Origin: Prunus persica
Taxonomy: Eukaryota > Streptophyta > Magnoliopsida > Rosales > Rosaceae
Direction of reading: 5' to 3'
Assembly: GCF_000346465.2 (NCBI RefSeq)
Contig: NC_034011.1
Coordinates: forward strand, 12,670,196-12,734,195
Length of the DNA: 64,000 nt
Under the pieces are notes generated by a model that saw nothing but the letters and a program-made list of their open reading frames with translations, was not told where the DNA came from and did not search any database. The position numbers were made by a program, and so were the translations under genes. Of this stretch, positions 22,914-34,937 are shown piece after piece (the first letter of the stretch is position 1; each line of letters begins with the position of its first letter).

Positions 22914-23569
22914 AATTTAGTTACACATCATTTTCACAGAGGCTAAAACTAAAATAAACAACATGAGTGAAAAGAAATTCATGAGAGGAAACCCTTGAAC
23001 CAATTCTGATGTTGAACTTCTCCAAGAACCACCTCTTGCGCTGAGTCCTGACGGTGGAAATATATGGACGGCTTGGGTTTTAGTATGCATGAAAGGAGAG
23101 AATAAGCAAGAAGTCTGTTCTAGGGTTGTCAAATTCGTCCAAAATAAATAGGGGTTTTAAAAATGGCTAAAAGGCAAGTTTTTATGGGGTAAAAGAGGCT
23201 GCAAGATATTCCAAAGAGATCCTAACAAATCAGCCTTTATTTTGCCCCTTTTTGCCTTATTTGGCACCTCCAAATCAGGCTAGAAATCCCCATTGCTTTC
23301 CCATTCTGCTCTCAGTCTTGAACCAAGCCCGGTTCGCCTTGGATTCTTTATTTGGATTTCAAAACAGGTCACGAAACTTGTTTCCATGTTTGAATAAGGG
23401 TCAGCTCCAAAAATGGCATGTTTTCATTTCTTTTGCCTTCAACTTGATCCTAAAGTAGATGCAATTGCATACTAACACAAAATAGGGTAAAACGCAACAA
23501 CTTTAACTCCAAAACATCACAAATAGACTAGAAATGGATGATATATATGTATAAATATATGAGTTATCA
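22914..23569 (-). mobile_element. LTR fragment inserted in satellite
   Basis: 656 bp of non-satellite DNA. Read on the minus strand it begins TGATAACTCATATATTTATA at 23569, resembling the TGATAAG start of the Athila-like LTR at 3959. It contains no coding frame of note and has no matching terminus at 22914, where satellite resumes mid-monomer with three bases missing. No target duplication is visible, so a truncated LTR is the best reading. Confidence 0.5.
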
Positions 23570-26500
23570 TTGGTGTATTGCATTGTTCCAGAGATTTCAT
23601 TTCACTGACCAAATGACTCGTCCCACAACATTATTACGTTCCCCAAGTTTGGGAATCAATCCGACATCGATTGGTCCATGAAATTGGACAATTTAGGTTC
23701 GTACGAAGTTCGTTCAGAAATGGAGTGGTTGGTGTATTGCATAATTCTAGAGATTGGATTTCACTGAAAACCCCCAAATGACTCCTCCCACCATATTATG
23801 ATGTTCCCCATGTTTTGGACCCAATCCGATATTGATTGGTCCATGAAATTGTACAATTCAAGTTCGTATGAAGTTCGTTTGGAAGTGAAGCGGTTGGTGT
23901 ATTGCATAGTTCTAGAGATTGGATTTCACTGAAAACCCACCATATTATGATGTTCCCCAAGTTTTGGACTCAGTCCGATATCGATTGGTCCATGAAATCG
24001 AATTGTTCACGTCCGCACGAAGTTCGTTCTGAAATGGAGGGCTTGGTGTATTGCATAGTTCAAGAGATTGGATTTCACTCAAAAAAGAAAAAATGACTCC
24101 GCCCACCATGTTACGATATTCCCCATGTTTTGGACTCAATCCGATATCTATTGTTCCATGAAATTGTATAATTCAGGTTCGTACAAGTTCGTTCTGAAAT
24201 GGAGTGGTTGGTGTATTGCATAGTTCTAGAAATTGGATTTCACTCAAAATCCACCAAATGACTCATCCCACCATATTACGAATTTCCCAAGCTTTGGATT
24301 CAGTCTGATACGGATTGGACCATGAAATCGGACTATTCAGGTTCATACAAAGTTCGTTATGAAATGGAGTGGTTGGTGTATTGCACAGTTCTAGAGATTG
24401 GATTTCACTCAAAACCCACCAAATGACTCCTCCTACCATATTATCATGTTCCCCAAGTTTTGGATTCAGGCCGATATCGATTGGTCCATGAAATTGGACA
24501 ATTTCGGTTCGTACGAAGTTGGTTTTGAAATGGAGTGCTTGGTGTATTGCATAATTCTAGAGATTGGATTTCACTGAAAACCCACAAATGACTCCTCCCA
24601 CCATATTATGATGTTCCCTATGTTTTGGACCCAATCCAATATTGATTGGTCCACGAAATTGTACAATTCAGGTTCGTATGAAGTTCGTTCGGAAGTGGAG
24701 CAGTTGGTGTATTGCATAGTTCTAGAGATTGGATTTCACTGAAAACCCACCATATTATGATGTTCCCCAAGTTTTGGACTCAGTCTCATACCGATTGGTC
24801 CATGAAATCGAACTGTTCAAGTCCGCACGAAGTTCGTTCTGAAATGGAGTGCTTGGTGTATTACATAGTTCAAGAGATTGGATTTCACTAAAAAAAAGAA
24901 AAAATGACTCCGCCCACCATATTACGATGTTCCCCATGTTTTGGACTCAATCCGATATCTATTGTTCCCTGAAATTGTACAATTCAGGTTCGTACAAGTT
25001 CGTTCTGAAATGAAGTGGTTGGTGTATTGCATAGTTCTAGAAATTGGATTTCACTCAAAACCCACCAAATGGCTCCTCCCACCATATTATGAATTTCCCC
25101 AAGTTTTGGATTCAGTCTGATACGGATTGGACCATGAAATCGGACTATTCAGGTTCGTACAAAGTTCGTTATGAAATGGAGTGGTTGGGGTATTGCATAG
25201 TTCTAGGGATTGGATTTCACTCAAAATCCACCAAATGACTCCTCCCACCACACTATGATGTTCCCTAAGATTGGGATACAATCCGACATCGATTGGTCTA
25301 CGGAATTGGATAACTCTGGTTTGTATGAGGTTCATTCTCAAATGGAGTGGTTGGTGTATTGCATAGTTCTAGTGAGTCCATTTCACTCAAAACCAACCAC
25401 ATGACTCATCCCACCATATTATGATGTTCCCTAAGTTTTGGACTTAGTCCGATATCAATTGGTCCATGAAATCCAACTGTTCAGGTCCGTACGAAGTTCG
25501 TTCTGAAATGGAGTGGTTGGTGTATTGCATAGTTCTAGAGATAGGATTTCACTCAAAATACACCAAATGACTCCTCCCACCATATTATGATGTTCCCCAA
25601 CGTTTGGACTGAATCCGATATCGATTCGTTTATGAAAGTGGACAATTAAGGTTCGTACGAAGTTCGTTCTGAAATGGAGTGGTTGTTGTATTGCATAGTT
25701 CTAGAGATTGGATTTCACTCAAAACCCACCAAATGACTCCAGCCACCATATTATGATGTTCCCCAAGTTTTGGACTCAATCTAATATCGATTGGTACATG
25801 AAATTGGACTATTCAGGTTCGTGCGAGGTTCGTTCTGAAACGGAGTGGTTGGTATATTGCATAGTCTAGAGATTGGATTTCACTCAAAACCCACCAAATG
25901 ACGCCACACACCATATTATGATGCTCCCCAAGTTTGGGACACAATCCGACATCGATTGGTCCATGAAAGTGGACAGTTCAAGTTCGTACGAGGTTCGTTC
26001 TTAAATGGAGTGGTTGGTGTATTGCATAGTTCTAGAGATTGGATTTCACTCAAAACCCACAAAATGACTCCTCCCACCATATTATGATGTTCCATAAGTT
26101 TTGGACTCAATCCGATATCGATTGGTACATGAAATCGGACTATTCAAGTTCGTACGAAGATCGTTCTGAAATGGAGTGGTTGGTGTATTGCATAGTTCTA
26201 GAGATTGGATTTCACTCAAAACCCACCAAATGACTCCTCCCACCATACTATGATGTTCCATAAGTTTTGGACTCAATCCGATATCGATTGGTACATGAAA
26301 TCGGACTATTCAAGTTCATACGAAGTTCATTCTGAAATGAAGTGGTTGGTGTATTGCATAGTTCCAGAGATTGGATTTCACTCCAAACCCACCAAATGAC
26401 TCCTCCCACCATATTATGATGTTCCCCAAGTTTTGGACTCAGTCCGAAATCGATTGGTACATCAAATCGTACTGTTCAGGTTCGTACGAAGTTCGTTCTG

Positions 26501-29500
26501 AAATGGAGTGGTTGGTGTATTGCATAGTTCTAGAGATAGGATTTCACTCAAAGAGCACCAAATGACTCCTCCTACCATATTATGATGTTCCCCAACTTTT
26601 GGACTGAATCTGATATCGATTCGTCTATGAAAGTGGACAATTAAGGTTCGTACGAAGTTCGTTCTGCAATGGAATGGTTGGTGTATTGCATAGTTCTAGA
26701 GATTGGATTTTTCTCTAACCCCACCAAGTGACTCCCCCAACAATATTATGATGTTCCCAAAGTTTGATTTCAGTCCGATATCGATTGGTCCATGACATCG
26801 GACTATTCAGGTTCGTACGAAGTTCGTTCTGAAATAGAGTGGTTGGTGTATTGCATAGTTCTAGAGATTGGATTTCACTCAAAACCCACCAAATGACTCC
26901 TCCTACCATATTATGATGTTCCCCAACTTTTGGATTCAGGCCGATATCGATTGTTCCATGAAATCGGACTATTCAGGTTCGTACGAAATTCGTTCTGAAA
27001 TGGAGTGGTTGGGTTATTGCATAGTTCTACAAATTAGATTTCACTCAAAATCCACCAAATGACTCCTCCAACCACATTATGATGTTCCCCAAGATTGGGA
27101 CACAATCCGACATCGACTGGTCCATGAAATTGGATAACTCTGGTTTGTACGAGGTTCCTTCTGAAATGGAGTGGTTGGTGTATTGCATAGTTCTAGAGAT
27201 TGGATTTCACTCAAAACCCACCAAATGACTCCTTCCACCATATTATGATGTTCCCTAAGTTTTCGACTCAATCCGATATCGATTGGTACATGAAATCGGA
27301 CTATTCAAGTTCGTACGAAGTTCGTTCTGAAATGGAGTGGTTGGCGTATTGCATAGTTCTAGAGATTGGATTTCACTCAAAACCCACCAAATGACTCCTC
27401 CCACCATATTCTGATGTTCCATAAGTTTTGGACTCAATCCGATATCGATTGGTACATGAAATCGGACTGTTCAGGTTCGTGCGAAGTTCATTCTAAAATG
27501 CAGTGGTTGGTGTATTGCATTGTTCAAGAGATTTCATTTCACTCACCAAATGACTTGTCCCACAACATTCTGATGTTCATGAAATTGGACAATTTGGATT
27601 CGTACAAAGTTTGTTCTGAAATGGAGTAGTTGGTGTATTTCTTAGTTCTACAGATTGGATTTCACTGAAAACCACCAAATGACCCCACCATATTATGATG
27701 TTCCCTATGTTTTGGACTCAATCCGATATCGATTGGTCCATGAAATCGTACAATTCAGGTTCGCACGAAGTTCGTTCTGAAATGGAGTGTTTGGTGCATT
27801 GCATAGTTCTAGAGATTGGATTTTAGTCAAAGCCCACCAGATGAATCCTCCCACCATATTATGATGTTCCCCAAGTTTTGGCATCAATCTGATATAGATT
27901 GGTCCATGAAATTGGACAATTAAGGTTTCGTACGAAGTTCGTTCTGAAATACAGTGGTCGGTGTATTGCATAGTTCTAGAGATTGGATTTCACTGAGAAC
28001 TCACCAAATGACTCCTCCCACAATATTATGATGTTCCCCAATTTTTGGACTCAATCCGATATCAATCGGTCCACGAAATTAGACAATTATGGTTCGTACG
28101 AAGTTCGTTATGAAAAGGAGTGGTTGGTGTATTGCATAGTTATAGAGATTCGATTTCACTCAAAGCCCACCAAATGACTCCTCCCACCATATTATGAAGT
28201 TCCCCAAGTTTTGGACTCAGTCCGATATCGATTGGTCCATAAAATCGGACAATTCAGGTTCGTACGAAGTTTGTTCTGAAATAGACTGGTTGGTGTATTG
28301 CATAGTTCTAGACGTTGGATTTCACTCAAAACCAACCAAAGCACTCCTCCCACTATATTATGATGTTCCCCAACTTTAGGCCTCAATCCCATAATGATTG
28401 GTCCATGAAATTGGACAATTCAGGTTCTTACGAAGTTCATTCTGAAATGGAGTGGTTGGTGTATTGCCTAGTTTTAGCCATTGGATTTTGCTCAAAACTC
28501 ACCATATGACTCCTCCCACCATATTATGACGTTTCCCGAGTTTTGGGTTCAATCCGATATCGATTGGTCCTAGAAATTGGACTATTCCCTCAAAACCACC
28601 TTATTCATATTCGTACGAATGTCGTTCCCTAATGGAGTGGTTGGTGTATTGCATAGTTCTAGAGATTGTATTTCACTCAAAACCCACCAAATGACTCCTC
28701 CCACCATATTATGATGTTCCCCAAGTTTTGGGCTCAATCTGATATCGATTGGTCCATGACATGGGACAATTAAGGTTCGTACGAAGTTGTTTCTGAAATG
28801 GAGTGGTTGGCTTATTGCATAGTTCGAGAGATTGGATTTCAATGAAAACCAAGCAAATCACTCCTCTGACCATATTATGATGTTACCCAAGTTTTGGACT
28901 CAATCCGATATCGATTGGTCCTTGAAGTCTGACAATTCGGGTTCCTGCGAAGTTCGTTCTGAAATGGAGTGGTTGGTGCCTTAGTTCTAGGGATTGGATT
29001 TTACTCAAATCCCACCAAATGACTCCTCCCACAATATTATGATGTTCCCCAAGTTTTGGACTAAATCCGATATCGATTGGTCCACGAAATCGGACAATTA
29101 AGGTTCGTACGAAGTTCATTCTGAAATGGAGTGGTTTGGGTATTGCATTGTTTTGGCCATCGGATTTCACTCGAAACTCACTAACTGACTCCTTCCACAA
29201 CATTATGATGTTCCCCAAGTCTTGGACTGAATTCGATACCGATTGGTCTAAGAAATTGGACAGTCTAGGTTCGTATGAAGTTCGTTCTGAAATAGAGTGG
29301 TTGGTATGTTAGATAGTTCTAAAAATTAGACTTTATCTGACATCGATTTGCCCATGGAATCGGACAATTCATAGTCGTATGAAGTTCGTTCTGAAATAGA
29401 GTGGTTGGTGTATTGCATAGTTTTAGCCATTGGATTCCACTCAAAACTCACCAAATAACTCGTCCCACAACATTATGATGTTCCCCCAGTTTTGGACTCA

Positions 29501-32500
29501 GTCCGATATCGACTGGTCCATGAAATCGAAAAAATTCAGGTTCGTATGATGTTCGTTCTGAAATGGAGTGGTTGGTGCATTGCATAGTTTTAGCCATTCG
29601 ATTTCGCTCAAAAGTCACCAAATGACTCCGCCCATCATATTATGATGTTCCCCAAGTTTTGGACTCAATCCGATGTTGATTGGTCCCTGAAATTGGACAA
29701 TTCAGGTTCGTACGAAGGTCGTTATGAAATGGAGCGGTTGATGTATTGCATAGTTCTAGCCATTGGATTTCACTCCAAACTCGCCAAATGACTCCTAACA
29801 CAACATTATGATGTTCCCCAAGTTTTGGCCTCAATCCGATATCGATTGGTCCACAAAATTGGAGAATTCATGTTCGTATGAAGTTCGTTATGAAATGGAG
29901 TGGTTGGTGTATTGCATAGTTTTAGCCATTGGATTTTACTCAAAACTCACCAAATTACTCCTCCCACCATATTATGATGTTCCCCAAGTTTTGGAATCAA
30001 TCCGATATCGATTGGTCCATAAAATTGGACAATTAAGGTTCGTACAAAGTTCGTTATGGAATTCACTGCTTGGTGCATTGCATAGTTTTAGCCATTGGAT
30101 TTCACTCAAAACTCCCCAAATGACTCCTCCCACCATATTATGATGTTCCCCAAGTTTTGGACTTAATCCGATATCGATTGGTCCATGAAATTGGAGAAAT
30201 CAGGTTAGTACGAAGTTTGTTATAAAATGGTTTGGTTGTTGCATTACATAGTTTTAGCCATTGGATTTCACTCAATACTCACCAAATGACTCCTCCCACC
30301 ATATTATGGAATTCCCCAAGTTTTGGACACAGTCCGATATTGACTGGTCGACGAAATCGAACAATTCAGATTCGTACGAAGTTCGTTCTGAAATCAAATG
30401 AGTCCTTCCCAAGTTTTGGACTCAGTCCGATATCGATTGGTCCATGAAATTGGATAATTCAGGTTCGTATGAAGTTCGTTATGAAAGGAAGTGGTTGGTG
30501 TATTGCATAACTTTAGCCATTGGATTTCACTCAAAACTCACCACATGAGTCCTCCCACAACATTATGATGTTCCCGAAGTTTTGAAGTCAATCTGATATT
30601 GATTGGTCCATCAAATCGGACAATTCAGGTTCGTACGAATTTCGTTCTGAAATGGAGTGGTTGGTGTATTGTAAAGTTGTAGAGATTCGATTTCACTCAA
30701 AACACACCAAATGACTCCTCCCACTATATTATGATGTTCCCCAAGTTTTGGACTCAATCCGATATCGATTGGCCCAAGAAATTGGACAATTCATGTTCGT
30801 ACGAAGTTCGTTATGGAGTGGAGTGCTTGGTGCATTGCATAGTTTTAGCCATTGGATTTACCAAAACTCACGAAATGACTCCTCCTACCATATTAGGTTG
30901 TTACCCAAGTTTTGGACTCAATCCGATATCGATTGGTCCACGAAATCGGACAATTCTGGTTCGTATGAAGTTCGTTCTGAAATGGAATGTTTGGTGTCTT
31001 GCATAGTTTCAGCCGTTGGATTTCACTCAAAACTCACCAAAAGGCTTCTCCCCAACATTATGATGTTCCTCAAGTTTTCGACTCAATCCGATATCGATTG
31101 GTCCATGAAATCGGACAACTCACGTTCGTACGAAGTTCATTCTGAAATGGAATGGTTGGCGTATTGCATAGTTTTAGCAATTAGATTTCACTCAAAACTC
31201 ACCAAAAAACTCCTCCCACAACATTATGATGTTACCCAAGTTTTGGCTTCAATCCGATATTGATTGGTCCAGGAAATTGGACAATTCAGGTTCGTACAAA
31301 GTTCGTTATGAAAATGGAGTGGTTGGTGTATTGCGTAGTTTTATGGCCATTGGATTTATCTCAGTACTCACCAAATGACTCCTCCCACTATATTATGATG
31401 TTCCCCAAGTTTTGGACACAATCCGATATCGATTGGTCCATGAAATCGGACAATTCAGGTTCGTACGAAGTTTGTTCTAAAATGGAGTGGTTGGTGTATT
31501 GCACAATTCTAGAGATTGGATTTCACTCAAAACTAACCAAATGCTCCTCCCACCATATTCTAATGTTCCCCAAGGTTTCGACTCAATTCAATATCGATTA
31601 GTCCATGAAATTGCACAACTCAGGTTCGTACGAATTTTGTTTTGAAATGGGGTGGTTGGTGAATGGCATAGTTCTAGAGATTGGATTTCACTCAAGGTCC
31701 ACCAAATGACTCCTCCCACTATGTTATGATGTTCCCCAAGTTTGGGACTCAATCCGATATCGTTTGGTCCAAGAAATTGGTGAATTCATGTTCGTACGAA
31801 GTTCGTTATAGAATAGAGTGCTTGGTGTATTGCATAGTTTTGCCATTGGATTTCACTCAAAACTCACCAATTGACTCCTCCCACCATATTATGATGTTCC
31901 CCAAGTTTGGGACTCAATCCGATAACGATTGGTCCATGAAATTGGACAATTCAGGTTTGTATGAAGTTCGTTATGAAATGAAGTGGTTGGTGTGTTGCAT
32001 AGTTTTATAGCCATTGAATTTCACTCAAAACAAATCAAATGACTCCTCCCACCATATAATGATGTTCCCCAAGTTTTGGCCTCAATACGATATCGATTGG
32101 TCCATGAAATTGGACAATTTATGTTTGTACAAAGTTCGTTATGAAATGGAGTGGTTGTTGTATTGCATAGTTTTAGCCATTGGATTTCACTCAAAACTCC
32201 CCAAATGAATCCTCCCACAACATTATGATGTTCCCCAAGTTTTGGACTCAATCCAATATCGATTGGTCCATGAAATTATACAATTCAGGTTCGTACGAAG
32301 TTCGTTCAAAAATGGAGTGGTTGGTGTATTAGTTTTAGCCATTGGATTTCACTCAAAACTCACCAAATAACTCCTCCCACCATATTATGATGTTCCCCAA
32401 GTTTTGGAATCAATCCGATATCGATTGGTCCATAAAATTGGACAATTAAGGTTCGTACGAAGTTCGTTATGGAATTGACTGCTTGGTGCGTTGCATAGTT

Positions 32501-33328
32501 TTAGCCATTTGATTTCACTCAAAACTCCCCAAATGACTCCTCCCACCATATAATGATGTTCCCCAAGTTTTGGACCCAATCCGATATCGATTGGCCCATG
32601 AAATTGGAGAAATCAGGTTAGTACGAAGTTTGTTATGAAATGGATTGGTTGGTGCATTGCATAGTTTTAGCCACTGGATTTCACTCAAAACTCACCAAAT
32701 GACTCCTCCCACCAAATTAAGATGTTTCCCAAGTTTTGGACTCAATCTGGCATTGATTGTTCCATGAAATTGCACAATTCAGGTTCGTACGAAGTTCATT
32801 ATGAAATGAAGTGGTTGGTGTATTGCATAGTTTTATGGCCATTGGATTTATCTCAATACTCACCAAATGACTCCTTCCACCATATTATGATGTTCCCCAA
32901 GTTTTGGACACAATCCGATATCGATTGGTCCATGAAATCGGACAATTCAGGTTCGTACGAAGTTCGTTCGAAAATGGAGTGGTTGGTGTATTGCACAGTT
33001 CTAGAGATTGGATTTCACTCAAAACTCACCAAATGCTCCTCCCACCATATTATGATGTTCCCCAAGGTTCGGACTCAATCCGATATCGATTGGTCCCTAA
33101 AATTGGACAGTTCAGGTTCGTAAGAATTTCGTTCTGAAATGGGGTGGTTGGTATACGGCATAGTTCTGGAGATTGGATTTCAGTCAAAATCCACCAAATT
33201 ACTCCTCCCACTACATTATGATGTTCCCCAAGTTTGGGACTCAATCCGATATAGTTTGGTCCAAGAAATTGGTGAATTCATGTTCGTACGAAGTTCGTTA
33301 GGGAATGGAGTGCTTGTTGTATTGCATA
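23570..33328 (-). repeat. 166-bp satellite array 2, second block (inverted)
   Basis: About 59 monomers in the same inverted orientation, ending abruptly at the CACTA terminus (33329). Between about 23.6 and 28.3 kb most monomers carry TTCTAGAGATTGGATTTCAC. From about 28.4 to 32.8 kb most carry TTTTAGCCATTGGATTTCAC, so variants are spatially segregated. Several monomers are shortened (near 23600, 27550 and 30400). No genes; the many open frames are read-through of the repeat. Confidence 0.96.
31260..33328 (-). repeat. 1.49-kb segmental duplication inside array 2
   Basis: The segment from about 31341 (TTATGGCCATTGGATTTATC) to about 31830 recurs from 32833 at an offset of 1492 bp, close to nine monomers. 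Shared private variants include a CAAATGCTCCTCCCACC deletion, AATTGGTGAATTCATG and TTTGGTCCAAGAAATTGG. The second copy is cut by the CACTA element. Confidence 0.75.
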
Positions 33329-33342
33329 CACTACTACAAAAA
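33329..33342 (+). repeat. left terminal inverted repeat of CACTA element
   Basis: CACTACTACAAAAA, followed by an A run and then GACGACGGT, the first subterminal motif. The preceding satellite bases GCATA also match the inverted right flank. Confidence 0.93.
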
Positions 33343-34937
33343 AAAAAAAAGACGACGGTAAATCATCGTCGTGTATTCAGTTTTTCAATGGTCGTGGAAT
33401 CCACCGTCATCTTTTCCCTCATAAACCACGACGCTAAATCACCGTCGTTGTTAAAATATACAACATCATCAACAAATACAAAACGACGTCTTTGTACTGC
33501 AAAAAGATCTAAAAAAACAGTCGAGGATGAGAATAGACGACCAACTGTCTAAAAAAACCGTCGTTAAAAAGGAAAAATATGACACATATTAACAGAACAA
33601 GGCCGCAAGATAGACATACAATGACGAAAATTAAAACAAGACGCCGTTAAATATCATTTTCACGACAATAAAAAATATGACGTCTTTAAATACATTAGAA
33701 GACGACGTTATTGATACCTACTACGTCGCCTATATAAAAACAGCCGTCGTAAAATAAATTTTCCACTTCGATTTTTCTATAAAAGATGACGTGGAAATAG
33801 TTGTCAGTGTCATTATTTATGACGTATGTATTTATAGAGTAGACGTTGAACAACGAAACAACGTCGGTTACAAATATATGAGAGTCGTATTAAAAATTTA
33901 TACGTCTTATTTTCAGAAACAAACAACGACGATAAATATTAGACGTTGTTAAATAAAACAACGTCGAAAACAAATAAAAACAGACGTGTTTAGTCTGCTA
34001 AAGTTCTAAAAAATAGTCGAGGATGAGAATAGACGACCAACTCAAACAAATCACCGTCGTTAAAAGAGAAAAATATGACACATATTAAAAGAACAAGGCC
34101 GCAAGATAGACATACAACGACGACAACTAAAACACTACGCCGTTAAATATAATTTTTACGACAAGAAAAAATATGACGTCTTTAAATGCATGAGAAGACG
34201 ACGTTATTGAAATCTACTACGTCTCTTATTTACAAACAACCGTCGTGAAATAAATTTTCCACTTCGATTTTTCTAAAAAAGATGACGTGGAAATAGTTGT
34301 CAGTGTCATTATTTACGACGTATGTATTTATATAGTTGACGTTGAAATGCGAAACAACGTCGGTGGTATTTATATAGTCGACGTTGTATTTATATGTATT
34401 CATTACTCACCACGCACTTATTAATATAGACGACGTTGAACTTCTAAACAACGTCGGTTCCAAATAAATGATAGCCGTATTACAGAACATATAGACGGCG
34501 TTGATTATGATGAGAGCCGTATTACAAATAACGTCGTTTAATTGATATTAGACGGCAGTTATAATGAATTACCGTCGGAATTCATTTCGTTCCTCTTCGT
34601 TTATAAAAGAACTTGCGACGTGGAAAATGTATGATGACGTCGTATTTTTTAACGTTCAGATTATATATCTCGTTTTTTAGACGTCGGTATTATGGGATTG
34701 GAGTCGTGTTATTTTGAATTACATGGCGATTTTTAATCCTTCCCCGACGTGATATCCTGAATAATTTCTTCACAATAGCGTCGTGGTTCTTCATTGTTAC
34801 GTTGCTTTAAGACATCGGTAAATATGCTGAATAACTGGTTCACAATAACGTCGTGTTTTATTTGAACGTAGAAAGTGAAGAAATCACATTACAATATATT
34901 ACAAAATTAATGTCATACACTGCCAATTACATAAGCA
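33343..34937. repeat. left subterminal motif region with 496-bp duplication
   Basis: Dense GACGACG, ACCGTCGT and ACGTCG motifs in AT-rich DNA between the terminus and the transposase stop codon. A block of roughly 490 bp is duplicated in tandem: GTCGAGGATGAGAATAGACG occurs at 33520 and 34016, and GATGACGTGGAAATAGTTGT at 33786 and 34282, both at an offset of 496. The 3' UTR and terminator of the transposase gene must lie here. No coding region is seen. Confidence 0.85.

Noticed and set aside
21880..33328. Longer frames (up to 171 codons) in array 2
   Set aside because: Read-through of satellite monomers that lost stops or shifted phase; no protein signature.
1..33328. CENP-B box in the satellite (GTTCGTTCTGAAATGGA)
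   Set aside because: TTCG and the last GG fit, but only about six of the nine core positions match, and plants are not known to use CENP-B boxes.
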